Positions 47,222 through 55,365 of a DNA stretch of 64,000 nt are shown here, piece after piece; positions within the stretch are counted from its first letter, which is position 1, and each line of letters begins with the position of its first letter. The stretch covers positions 186,001 through 250,000 of the forward strand of contig JHVP01000007.1 of assembly GCA_000620205.1 (NCBI GenBank), read 5' to 3'. The stretch comes from Geodermatophilaceae bacterium URHA0031. GTDB lineage: Bacteria > Actinomycetota > Actinomycetes > Mycobacteriales > Geodermatophilaceae. The notes below the pieces were generated by a model. The model did not search any database and had not been told where the DNA came from. It was given only the letters and a program-made list of their open reading frames with translations. A program made the position numbers and the translations under genes.

Positions 47222-47829
47222 TGTCCACCCTCCGCTCGGGCCGCCAGCTGGTGGCCGCCGTCCGTGCCCTGCTCCTGGCCACCGTGGTGCTGGGGCTGGT
47301 CTACCCGCTGCTGGTGACCGGGTTCGCCCAGCTCGTGGCGCCCGGTCGTGCCGACGGGTCGCTGGTCTCCCGGGACGGCGAGGTCGTCGGGTCGTCGCTG
47401 GTGGGGCAGGCGTTCGTGGACGCCGCCGGCGATCCGCTGCCGCAGTACTTCCAGTCACGGCCCTCGGCGTCGGACTACGACGGCGCCGCGTCGGGTGGCT
47501 CCAACCTGGGCCCGAACTCGCCCGAGCTGGTCGACCTGGTGACCACCCGCCGCGCCGAGGTGGCGTCGTTCAACGGGGTCGCGCCGTCCGAGGTGCCGGC
47601 TGATGCGGTGACGGCGTCGGCGTCCGGGCTGGACCCGGGCATCTCGCCGGCGTACGCGGCGATCCAGGTCGCCCGGGTGGCTGCCGACCGCGGGGTGCCC
47701 GCCGCGGAGGTCGCGGCCCTGGTCGCGACGGCGACGCACGGCCGGGACCTGGGCGTCATCGGGGGGCCGTACGTGAACGTGCTGGAGCTGAACCTCGCCC
47801 TGGACAGGGAGTTCGGCGCGGAGGGCTGA
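47221..47829 (+). CDS. kdpC: Potassium-transporting ATPase subunit KdpC
   Basis: A 202-residue subunit with one N-terminal membrane helix (about residues 12-36) and an extracytoplasmic domain containing QYFQSRPSASDYDG and ASGLDPGISPAYA, both KdpC signatures. It stabilises the complex and raises potassium affinity. Last gene of the operon; a hairpin follows. Confidence 0.95.
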   Translation: MSTLRSGRQLVAAVRALLLATVVLGLVYPLLVTGFAQLVAPGRADGSLVSRDGEVVGSSLVGQAFVDAAGDPLPQYFQSRPSASDYDGAASGGSNLGPNSPELVDLVTTRRAEVASFNGVAPSEVPADAVTASASGLDPGISPAYAAIQVARVAADRGVPAAEVAALVATATHGRDLGVIGGPYVNVLELNLALDREFGAEG

Positions 47830-47843
47830 CGGCTCCCCGACAC

Positions 47844-47881
47844 GCGGCGCCCCGGGAGGGGGACCCCTCGCCGGGCGCCGC
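47844..47881 (+). terminator. Terminator hairpin of the kdp operon
   Basis: GCGGCGCCC (47844-47852) pairs with GGGCGCCGC (47873-47881) around a 20-base loop, 15 bases after the kdpC stop. A -10-like TATGGT at 47894 just beyond it probably starts the tRNA transcript. Confidence 0.65.
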
Positions 47882-47935
47882 CATCGGGGTCTGTATGGTT
47901 GTCCACGGCTCGGGCACACCAGACCGGGTCGGCAA

Positions 47936-48008
47936 GGGGCTGTGGCGCAGCTGGTAGCGCACCACACTGGCAGTGTGGGGGTCAGGGGTTCGAGTCCCCT
48001 CAGCTCCA
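47936..48008 (+). tRNA. tRNA-Ala (anticodon GGC)
   Basis: A 73-nt cloverleaf: acceptor GGGGCUG/CAGCUCC with discriminator A, D arm GCGC/GCGC, anticodon stem CCACA/UGUGG with loop CUGGCAG giving anticodon GGC (codon GCC), and T arm GGGGU-UCGAGUC-CCCU. The CCA end is not encoded. It marks the boundary between core-type genes and the accessory region to its right. Confidence 0.95.
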
Positions 48009-48020
48009 CCCTTCCGACCA

Positions 48021-48048
48021 GGCCGTTCTCCCATTGGGAGAGCGGCCT
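48021..48048 (+). terminator. Terminator after tRNA-Ala
   Basis: GGCCGTTCTCCC (48021-48032) pairs with GGGAGAGCGGCC (48036-48047) with one wobble, loop ATT, followed by TTCGTCGTT. The next 255 bases to the first accessory gene hold no recognisable gene. Confidence 0.8.
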
Positions 48049-48303
48049 TCGTCGTTGGCGGTGCCACTGTGGTAGCCACTGCATCCTTCCGGTACCACCG
48101 CAGCCCGATTCGTCCGTGGTCGTACGCACCGGTGCGCGGCAGTGCTCCAGGGAAGCTCGAACGCTCACAGGGGCGAGGCTGCAGCGCGCATCGTCATGGG
48201 GCAGGGCTCGGCCACCGAGGGGCCCACCTCGGGGGTGTGCTGGGCGCCGTTGCGCCCCATGCCGCCGTAGCGGTCTTCCGGTCCCCGAGGCCAAGCCGAC
48301 GCA

Positions 48304-50556
48304 TCAGAAGCGCCGCAAGGAACGTATCCGGTACTCCTTGGACGCGAGAAAGCCGTACTGGAGCTCTTGGAACGCCGTGCCGGTCGACATGACAGTGACC
48401 CAGAATGCGAGTCCGACAGAGTCCGGCGCGCGCCCCAACAGGGTGTCGTAGAGCTCGGTCACTCTCTGGGTGCAGTACTCCTGCGAGGACAGGAAGCCGC
48501 GGATCACGTCTGCCGTGCTGGCGCCCCCGGACAGCGCGTCGATCCAGAACTGCTTCCCGACCGGGTCCGAACCGCGGCCCAGCACATTGCTGTAGAGCGA
48601 CTCGACGAATTGCTCCGGCGGCGGGTTGTTGGTCCTGTACTCCTCACTGTCCAGGAACCCGGTCTGGACTTCCTGACGCGGTGTGCCGCCCTGCAGTCTG
48701 CTGATCCAGAACTGGAGGCCCGCGGGATCAGGCTGCCGCCCCAGGAGACCTGTGTAGAGGGAGAAGACCACGCTGTTGCAGTACTCGGTCGAGTTCAGGA
48801 ACCCCGAGACGACGTCCTGGAGCGAAGACCCCCCTGCCCTCAGGGCCACCCAGAAGTCCAGACCGTCCTTGTCGGGCGCTCGAGCGAGCAGGTCTGCGTA
48901 GAGCGAGGTGACCCAGGCCGCTTCGTCGTAGACGGAGATGGGTGCCGTCCAGATCTCTTCCTTCTTGCCGTTGCGGCGGTCCGTCCATGTAGGGAAGAAC
49001 TCGCCGGCATGTCCTGACAGACCGTTGTAGTCGCCGTACTGGTTGCCGGAGTCGGCGCCGGCGACGGTCTCGTCGGTCGGGGCCGAGGTCACCTTGGCTG
49101 CAGCACTCCAGGTGACGCCGCTGTCGGAGGACGTCTGGTACCACAGGTCCGTCTTGAGGCGTGCTGCGTCACCGACCGTGTCGTAGTAGGTGACCACCAG
49201 CGTCCCGTCGACCTCGTCCACGGCGAGCCGTGGGTTGAACTGGTCGTTCAGCGACGCCTGGTTGTTGATCGTGCTGGCGGCCGACCAGGTCGTGCCCCCG
49301 TCGGTCGAGCGCGAGAACCAGATGCGGGTCTTGCACGGCGAGGCGACGTTGCTGCCCGGCTCGTTCGCTGCGCTGGTGCAATTGGCGGCGCCCGACAGGT
49401 CGGTCCACAGGGCGTAGACGAGGTTCTTCGTAGCGGTGCGGAACGCACCCGCCGAGAGATAGATCAGCGCCCTCCGGTCGGCCATCGCCGGTATGCCGAT
49501 GTCGAACCCGTCGAACGTGGTGGCAACGGTGACCGGCGAAGCGAAGTTGACGCCGCCATCGGTGGACCTGGCGACCAACAGCCGGCGGCTGGTGGTGTCC
49601 GGCCACATCGCGAACACATCACCAGCGCTGTTGGTGGTGATGTCCCCGCCGATCCCGGTCCCCGTCGTCTCCGCGCCGCTCACCTGGACGGGGGTCTGCC
49701 AGGTCCCCGTGGGCCCCGTCCTCCGGTTGACGAAGACCGGCCTGTTGTTGTGCCAGATCACATAGACGTTGTCCCGGAACGGTGAGGTCGGGCTGTGGTC
49801 CACCCACATCAGCTGCTTGTCCACGGCCGTCTGGTTGCCCGAGAACGTCCCGTCGAACGTCCAGGTCGTCCCGCCGTCGGCGGATCGGTAGGCGCGTCCA
49901 CGGAGGTTGGCGCCCTGGATGCCGAGCGTGGTCGCCCAGGCCGTCCCATCGGACGTCCAGTCCACGGTGGGGTCGGAGTGGAGGGTGTCCCCGAGGGCGA
50001 GGGGCAGGGTCGTCTGTCCCCATGTCGCACCCCCGTCGGACGAGAAGAACTGCGCCTGGCGGGATGCGCCGGGCGCATTGGAGGCCCCGATGATCCTGTC
50101 GGTGTTCCAGACGTCGACTCGGATGTCCGACTCGCTCCGCGACGTGGTCTGCGCACCAGAGATCCGAAGATCCGCTCCTACCGTCCTGCTCGGCACAATG
50201 GCCTCCGCCAGGGCCTTCGGCAGAGCGGTCGTCGACGTCGGGCCGGCGGCCTGCTCGGGTTCGACGTCCGGCTCGGGCTGGAGGTCCTGGTGCGTCACCA
50301 TCCAGGTGTAGAGATTCTCCAGGGCGTGCGGGTAGCCACCGGTGGGGTCGTCCGCGCTGTACTCCGACTCCGGATGCTGCCTTCGCCAATAGACTCTCAG
50401 CCACGCTGGCAGATCGACGCGGTCGCTCGTCGCCTCCTCCGGTTGCAGTCGCGCCGGTTCCTGGTTCTCACGGATCAGACGCTCGAGCGCACTACCGTGG
50501 ACGACCCTGGACTGGACGAGCTGCTCGTCAACCGACGGCCATTCAGGCTCAGACAT
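48304..50556 (-). CDS. Asp-box beta-propeller protein with N-terminal duplicated module and four DUF4214 units
   Basis: A 750-residue protein of unknown function in three parts. Residues 1-97 are a module (EPEWPSVDEQL, LPAWLRVYWRRQHPESEY, DPTGGYP) also encoded alone by the next gene upstream. Residues about 120-540 form a sialidase-like propeller with five Asp boxes of the S-x-D-x-G-x-T-W type, such as SSDGGATW and STDGGTTW. Residues about 545-750 are four DUF4214 repeats (LYADLLARAPDKDGLDFW, LYTGLLGRQPDPAGLQFW, LYSNVLGRGSDPVGKQFW, LYDTLLGRAPDSVGLAFW). There is no signal peptide although such domains are usually extracellular. The ATG at MSEPEW has GGGAGG nine bases upstream. No sialidase catalytic set was identified. 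Confidence 0.8.
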   Translation of the reverse strand: MSEPEWPSVDEQLVQSRVVHGSALERLIRENQEPARLQPEEATSDRVDLPAWLRVYWRRQHPESEYSADDPTGGYPHALENLYTWMVTHQDLQPEPDVEPEQAAGPTSTTALPKALAEAIVPSRTVGADLRISGAQTTSRSESDIRVDVWNTDRIIGASNAPGASRQAQFFSSDGGATWGQTTLPLALGDTLHSDPTVDWTSDGTAWATTLGIQGANLRGRAYRSADGGTTWTFDGTFSGNQTAVDKQLMWVDHSPTSPFRDNVYVIWHNNRPVFVNRRTGPTGTWQTPVQVSGAETTGTGIGGDITTNSAGDVFAMWPDTTSRRLLVARSTDGGVNFASPVTVATTFDGFDIGIPAMADRRALIYLSAGAFRTATKNLVYALWTDLSGAANCTSAANEPGSNVASPCKTRIWFSRSTDGGTTWSAASTINNQASLNDQFNPRLAVDEVDGTLVVTYYDTVGDAARLKTDLWYQTSSDSGVTWSAAAKVTSAPTDETVAGADSGNQYGDYNGLSGHAGEFFPTWTDRRNGKKEEIWTAPISVYDEAAWVTSLYADLLARAPDKDGLDFWVALRAGGSSLQDVVSGFLNSTEYCNSVVFSLYTGLLGRQPDPAGLQFWISRLQGGTPRQEVQTGFLDSEEYRTNNPPPEQFVESLYSNVLGRGSDPVGKQFWIDALSGGASTADVIRGFLSSQEYCTQRVTELYDTLLGRAPDSVGLAFWVTVMSTGTAFQELQYGFLASKEYRIRSLRRF

Positions 50557-50610
50557 TGCGAGATCCCTCCCCATCGATCCCGGTGTCCCGCATCTCGGGA
50601 CGATCCGCGG

Positions 50611-50904
50611 TCATTCGTCCTCGGGCTCGAGGTCCTGGTGGTTCACCATCCAGGTGTAGAGATTCCTCAGGGCGCGCGGGTAGCCACCGGTGGGGTCGTC
50701 CACGCTGTACTCCGACTCCGGGTGCTGCTTTCGCCAATAGACCCTCAGCCACGGCGGCAGATCGACGTGGTCGCTCGTCGCCTCCTCCGGTCCGAGCAGG
50801 TGGAAGTCCTGGTTGTCGCGTATCAGACGCTCGAGCGCGCTACCAGCGGTGACCGCTGACCGGGTGAGCTGCTCGTCGACCGACGGCCATTCGGGTTCGG
50901 GCAT
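50611..50904 (-). CDS. Stand-alone copy of the EPEWPSVDEQL module
   Basis: A 97-residue protein identical at about 75 of 97 positions to the first 97 residues of the next gene downstream. Conserved elements are EPEWPSVDEQL, GSALERLIR, LPPWLRVYWRKQHPESEYS, DPTGGYP and NLYTWMVNHQDL. It is acidic, rich in Trp and without signal or membrane segment. Tandem duplication is clear, since both copies start the same way and lie 54 bases apart. A role as partner, adaptor or targeting module is inference. Family unknown to me. Confidence 0.75.
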   Translation of the reverse strand: MPEPEWPSVDEQLTRSAVTAGSALERLIRDNQDFHLLGPEEATSDHVDLPPWLRVYWRKQHPESEYSVDDPTGGYPRALRNLYTWMVNHQDLEPEDE

Positions 50905-50970
50905 TGCGAGCCCCTTCCCTGTTCTCGGATCAGCGCGAGCCCCGCCTGCGATGGACCTCTCGACACGGGG

Positions 50971-51978
50971 TCAGGGAGGTGGCGGCTGGCGATCCACTGT
51001 GTCGCGCACAGGTTGGCTCCAGACCGGAGTGCCGTTGCTCAGGTCGACCGCCCGGAGGAGCACCGGTTCCTCCTGGAGTCTGTCGCCCTGCAGCCGGACG
51101 TTGGGCGGCGTCTGGAAGACGACGCGTGTGCCGTCGACGAGGAACGGCACGTAGCGGAGGTGCATGCGCAGTTCGCCGACTCGACGCCCGCTGTCACGTT
51201 CGAAGACGGTCCACAGGTACTTCTCCCAGTCGGGGTCGTTCGCGATGCGGGTGCTGCTGAGCACGTGACGTCCGTCCGCGGACAGGAACTGCGGTTGCGG
51301 CACGCCAGGTAGAGCGGCATCCGGCTCGAGGTCCGACGCGGGAGCCGAGTCGCCGGCGGACACGAGCGGGGGACCGGGAGCCGGCACGTCCGGCGCCTCG
51401 GCGGCCAGCACGGTCCCGGAGAGCGGGTCGACACGCACCGCCCCGCGGACGACGGTCGCCTCGCCACCGGGTTCCTGCGCGTCCATTGCCCCGGCCGCGA
51501 CCCCGCCCGGACCGATGACGGGGGGCGTCGCGGCCGAGACGGCGGGAGGTGCCTCGCCGGGGAGGACCTCCATGGGCCCCTCAGCGACGCCGCGCGCGGG
51601 CTGCTCGACGAACTCCCACGAGACGACGGCTCCGTCGGGTTCGGCCCGTGCGGAGGCGGTGAACGACCGGTTCGACGACGGAGCGATCATCGGCTGGACG
51701 CCGGTGGGCAGGTCCACCAGGGCCTCGCTGACCAGCGCACCCTCTCTACTCGTGTCCAGGGTCACGACCCTCAACGCGTTGGCGGGACCGGGTGCCTCGG
51801 CCTGGCCGATGAGCAACGTCTCCGCGACGGTCAGCGGCTTGTCCGCGTCACCGCTGTGCCAGACCGACGTGCCCTCGGCGAGGTCCACCGCGTCGATCCC
51901 ACCCTCCGGGTTCATCACGTACGCCTCCCGGCGGTCGGGATCGACGATGACACCGGGGCTGAGTTGGAAACTTGGCAC
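50971..51978 (-). CDS. WD40/PQQ-like propeller repeat protein
   Basis: A 335-residue protein whose repeats read like outer-membrane or PQQ propeller blades: DPDRREAYVMNPEGGIDAVD, then VDPLSGTVLAAEAPD and VDLSNGTPVWSQPV. The middle (residues about 135-215) is Pro/Ala-rich linker. No signal peptide; GTG start with AGAGGG eight bases before it. It lies 15 bases after the downstream end of the larger propeller gene and is in the same transcription direction. Likely a binding scaffold; no enzyme motif seen. Confidence 0.6.
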   Translation of the reverse strand: MPSFQLSPGVIVDPDRREAYVMNPEGGIDAVDLAEGTSVWHSGDADKPLTVAETLLIGQAEAPGPANALRVVTLDTSREGALVSEALVDLPTGVQPMIAPSSNRSFTASARAEPDGAVVSWEFVEQPARGVAEGPMEVLPGEAPPAVSAATPPVIGPGGVAAGAMDAQEPGGEATVVRGAVRVDPLSGTVLAAEAPDVPAPGPPLVSAGDSAPASDLEPDAALPGVPQPQFLSADGRHVLSSTRIANDPDWEKYLWTVFERDSGRRVGELRMHLRYVPFLVDGTRVVFQTPPNVRLQGDRLQEEPVLLRAVDLSNGTPVWSQPVRDTVDRQPPPP

Positions 51979-51993
51979 GGCTCTGACCCTCTT

Positions 51994-54177
51994 TCACGGG
52001 ATGTCCAGCGTCCATGCACCGCGGCCCAAGGTCGCGGCGAGAAGAAGTCGGCTGGCCGGGCTGTAGCGGAGGCGGGGCACCGGGACCCTCGGCAGCCCAG
52101 ACCCGAGCATGGTCCAGGTGAAGCCAGGACCGGCGGCGGCGAACACACCCGCGTTCGTGCCGACGACGACGCTGCCGCCGTTGAGGTCTGCGCAGTAGGC
52201 CACTGACCGGAGCACGACGCCGCCGAGGGCGAGGAGGTTGCTCGTCACGTTGGTCCAGGTGATCCCGGCGTTCGTCGTCCGATGGACGGCGCCGGCGTCG
52301 ATGGCGAACGCGGTACTCGGGTCCGTCGGCACGACCGCGATCCCCCGCACCGGGCTGGTGCCGGGATAGCCGGCGGACACCGCGAGGGGTGCCGGTGGGG
52401 CTGCGGTGCGGACGAAGACGCTCGTGCCCGATCCGATGTACAGGACGTCGGCGTTGCCTTGGGCGCCGTAGGCGATCGGCGCTGCCAGCCCGGCGTTGAC
52501 GCTGTTGACCTGGATGCCGGGTGCGATCGCGGTGACGGTGTCGCCCTGGTCGTCGGACTCATAGACCCCGTTGGTCGCGCCGATGACCAGGCGCGTGGCC
52601 ACCACCTGGTTCAGCTCGAGAGGGGTGTAGAACTGCGCGGCGACCCCCGCGCCGGGTCCGAGCACCTGCATCGGTATGGGCACGCGGCTCTGCAGGACGC
52701 CACTGGCGTCGTAGACCTCCCGGCGGAAGCCGTTGAGGTTCTGGAAGCTCGAGTAGCGGACCGACAGGGTCGGCGTGGTGGTGTCGTCGACCACGACCAC
52801 CGCGCCGTCCCCCGTGGAGACGCTCGGCCACCGGCCGGCTGCTGGACCCGGCTGCTGCGGGGTCCCGGTGTCCTGCGCACCGCCGATGGCGGTCCCGGTG
52901 TTGGCGTCCCAGGCGCCGGAGTGGAGCTCGGTCGCCTGCAGATCACCGATGATCGACACCCAGTCGGCGGTGTCGCTGCGCGGGTTCCTCCGTCGGTAGA
53001 CGCCGCCGTCGTCGCCCTCGAGCAGGTCGCCCTGGGCGTCGATCGCCATGCTGCGTGAATCGGCGTGCGGCGCGGTGCCGGATGCGGTGTGCGAGTGGGT
53101 GATGTGCGAGGCCTGGCTGCCGGTGGGGCGTGCCGCGTCGACCCGGAAGATCCGGCCGGAGTAGTCGCGTGCGCCGACGGCGTTGGGGAAGCGGGAGGTG
53201 GCCGTGGGAAGGGCTTCCGTGCGATCCGGCTGCCGGTCGCCCCCGATGTAGACCACGTTGTGGTCGACCCGATCGGCGGCCAGGGACAGGTGGATGCCGG
53301 CCTGCCGGCCCGGGTGCAGGCCGATGCGGATCTGGTCGGGCCCGACGGTGGCCTCGACTGTCGAGGGCAGGTCGAGTGGCGTCCAGGTGCCGCCGCCGTT
53401 GCCCGAGCGGAACAGCCCGGTGAGCCCGGCGGGCCCGGAGGCGATCGCGACGTACACGTTGTCGGTGGCCCCCGTCGCGATCTTCACGTTGACGGCCTGA
53501 CTGAGCAGGGCGTCCATCGCTGCGGTGCTGACCTTCGTCCACGTGCTCCCCGTGTTGGTGCTCTTGAAGATGCCTGCCGTACCGACATGGGCGTAGAGAT
53601 CGGTGGGCCTGGTCGGGTCACTGGTGACTGCGAACGAGACACCGACCGGCAGTCCCGTACCGGCCGCGCCGGTGACCGGAGCCCAGGTGATGCCGGCATC
53701 AGTCGTGCGGAAGATCCCGGCGTTGTTGGCCGCCACGACGATGGTCTGGCCGCGAGGGACGACGTCGCAGATGTGGAAGGCCTTGAACTGACCGGCCGCG
53801 TCGAGCACGGTCCAGGTGTTGCCGCCGTCGGTGGATCGGAGCACACCGACGAGGGCTCCGCCGATGCGGTTGAGGCTGCTGAAGCGGCCGCTCCCGGCGA
53901 CCAGGGTGGCTTGCGTCCCATCGGTCGGATCGAACTGCAGGGCACCGATCGACAGGGAGGGCAGTTGATCGGTGAGCTGTTGCCACGTCGGCCTCGCGCT
54001 CCCTGCGTCCCCGGTCCGCCAGACGCCTCCGTTGACCGAGCCCGCGTAGACGATCTGGGGGTTCGACGGATGGGGGGCTACCGCCTTGATGGCGCCGACC
54101 ACCTCCTTGTCCACCATGCCTTCGACCTGGCCACCCGTGGTCGGCCGCGGTCCCTGCCTCGTCCAAGCCCCGGTCAT
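51994..54177 (-). CDS. VPS10/sortilin-like Asp-box beta-propeller protein
   Basis: A 727-residue protein built of Asp-box repeats across its length: RSTDGGNTW, RTTDAGITW (twice), KSTNTGSTW, RSGNGGGTW and others. It begins VEGMVDKEVVGAIKAVAPHPSNPQIVYAGSVNGGVWR, the usual start of VPS10-like ten-blade propellers. No signal peptide, no membrane segment. Its ATG overlaps the stop of the small membrane-protein gene (ATGA), so the two are translationally coupled. Probable ligand or glycan-binding scaffold; enzymatic function unsupported. Confidence 0.78.
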   Translation of the reverse strand: MTGAWTRQGPRPTTGGQVEGMVDKEVVGAIKAVAPHPSNPQIVYAGSVNGGVWRTGDAGSARPTWQQLTDQLPSLSIGALQFDPTDGTQATLVAGSGRFSSLNRIGGALVGVLRSTDGGNTWTVLDAAGQFKAFHICDVVPRGQTIVVAANNAGIFRTTDAGITWAPVTGAAGTGLPVGVSFAVTSDPTRPTDLYAHVGTAGIFKSTNTGSTWTKVSTAAMDALLSQAVNVKIATGATDNVYVAIASGPAGLTGLFRSGNGGGTWTPLDLPSTVEATVGPDQIRIGLHPGRQAGIHLSLAADRVDHNVVYIGGDRQPDRTEALPTATSRFPNAVGARDYSGRIFRVDAARPTGSQASHITHSHTASGTAPHADSRSMAIDAQGDLLEGDDGGVYRRRNPRSDTADWVSIIGDLQATELHSGAWDANTGTAIGGAQDTGTPQQPGPAAGRWPSVSTGDGAVVVVDDTTTPTLSVRYSSFQNLNGFRREVYDASGVLQSRVPIPMQVLGPGAGVAAQFYTPLELNQVVATRLVIGATNGVYESDDQGDTVTAIAPGIQVNSVNAGLAAPIAYGAQGNADVLYIGSGTSVFVRTAAPPAPLAVSAGYPGTSPVRGIAVVPTDPSTAFAIDAGAVHRTTNAGITWTNVTSNLLALGGVVLRSVAYCADLNGGSVVVGTNAGVFAAAGPGFTWTMLGSGLPRVPVPRLRYSPASRLLLAATLGRGAWTLDIP

Positions 54178-54422
54178 CTGTTGGCCCGCCGCAGAGCGAC
54201 GCTGCGGGACAGCAGGTCGCCGACCACCGCGGAGACAGCGACCAGCGGGATGTCGATGAGCAGAAAGGCCCAACTGATCCGCCACTCACCGGACACCACG
54301 GTCGCCAGTGCGCCCGCCATGACGGAGAAGGCCAGGCCGACGAGCACCCTCCGTCGGGCGGTGAGCGTACCGAGCAGCAAGCCGCACAACAGTCCTGCCA
54401 CGATGGGAAAGAGCTCGGTCAT
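54174..54422 (-). CDS. Small membrane protein coupled to the propeller gene
   Basis: An 82-residue protein with three hydrophobic segments (about residues 5-21, 25-42 and 50-68), basic loops and an Arg-rich end. No family recognised. Its stop overlaps the start of the large propeller gene, and its start overlaps the stop of the upstream reading frame. Coupling suggests it works with the propeller, perhaps as a membrane partner of a protein that lacks its own anchor. This is inference. Confidence 0.55.
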   Translation of the reverse strand: MTELFPIVAGLLCGLLLGTLTARRRVLVGLAFSVMAGALATVVSGEWRISWAFLLIDIPLVAVSAVVGDLLSRSVALRRANR

Positions 54423-54901
54423 GCGTCCTCCTCAGTGTCCTCGGCCCCTTGGCCGGCACGTGCGACGGTTTCCGGACAACGGTTTCCAGCGGTGTTTCGC
54501 CCATCCTTGGCCCCGCCCGGGGCGGAGGGCTTTGGACGTGCGCCCGGCAGTCGTCCTGGGCGCCACCGACATCGCCTCGACCGAGACCCGGCTGCGCGAG
54601 TCACGCCGTTACCACCAGTTCTGCTTCTGGCGCGCGCCGTGCTGGCGTCGGCGGCGCTCACAGGGCGATCGCCCTGGCCAGAGAGCCTCAGCGCGATGGA
54701 CCGTGCCTGGTCCTGGGCCGCGTCGAGTTGACCCATGCACCACATTGGCAGTTCTGGCTGTTCCAACACCTCAGCCAAGTCATCCACCTGGCGCGCTTGG
54801 TGTGTCGAGTCGGCTGTGACGGACAGCGACCTCATCGGTTGCCACCATTCCGCCTCCCAGTGTTGCCCATCCGCGCTGGCACGTGGGATCCGGCCGCGCA
54901 T
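54419..54901 (-). CDS. Hypothetical protein, possibly degenerate
   Basis: A 160-residue frame. The first half looks protein-like (STHQARQVDDLAEVLEQPEL, MGQLDAAQDQARSIALRLSG); the second half is an Arg/Gly/Ser-rich stretch with little coding character, so a frameshift near residue 85 is possible. It overlaps the following small membrane-protein gene by ATGA. Four heptamer repeats of the shared promoter motif lie 75-125 bases upstream of its ATG, which supports it as the first gene of the 54901-48304 unit. No family recognised. Confidence 0.4.
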   Translation of the reverse strand: MRGRIPRASADGQHWEAEWWQPMRSLSVTADSTHQARQVDDLAEVLEQPELPMWCMGQLDAAQDQARSIALRLSGQGDRPVSAADASTARARSRTGGNGVTRAAGSRSRRCRWRPGRLPGARPKPSAPGGAKDGRNTAGNRCPETVARAGQGAEDTEEDA

Positions 54902-54975
54902 CCATGACCATGCTGAATGCGCCGGGACTCCGAGCTCGGCGGTGTTTCGACCTGGATGAGTGGATCTCAGGTGGT

Positions 54976-55025
54976 GTCACGGCGCCATCACCGCGGCGTC
55001 ACCACTCCAAGGGAGCGCGTCACCA
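54976..55025 (-). promoter_or_regulatory. 11-bp-spaced heptamer repeats, site 1
   Basis: On the plus strand GTCACGG (54976), ATCACCG (54987) and GTCACCA (54998) are exactly 11 bp apart, and GTCACCA recurs at 55019. Read towards the minus-strand genes they are CGGTGAC-type heptamers upstream of 54901. Same motif and direction as the sites at 58338, 62527 and 63024. The gap 54902-55365 otherwise holds no recognisable gene. Confidence 0.6.
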
Positions 55026-55365
55026 CTTCGAGGCGAGGTCAGTGTCGTGCCGGACGTTGTCCCGGCCGACCGGTGGTGCGCGGGTACCCGCGACCCAGGC
55101 TCAGGCATACCGGCGGGGTCCGTGCGCGCAGGCTCCCGGCGGACCGATCTGCCAGGCCGCCCCGGCGGTTCGGTGGCGAGTCGCGGGGCGGTACGCGCGG
55201 CGGCAACATCGACCGGCCGTCGTGGTGCCGGCGATGGCCAGCACGCAGCCGATGAACCGGAGGAGAAGTGGGGTAGTGGAGTGGTGTGAAGCGACGATGC
55301 CATTAGGCAGCCGTTACGTGGAGCTCGACCGTCGGCGAGAAGCCGGACATGGAGTCGAGCTGCCG
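55026..55365. other. Intergenic stretch without recognised gene
   Basis: About 340 bases between the heptamer repeats and the end of the GH13 gene. Both strands have short open frames of low coding character, and I see no hairpin, RNA gene or mobile element. Confidence 0.5.

Noticed and set aside
48304..50556. Exo-alpha-sialidase call for the Asp-box propeller
   Set aside because: Asp boxes are structural. I could not identify the arginine triad or the catalytic Tyr/Glu/Asp set.
54449..54907. Plus-strand frame opposite the uncertain gene at 54419-54901
   Set aside because: Poor amino-acid composition, no ribosome site, and the minus strand has the start/stop overlap and promoter repeats.
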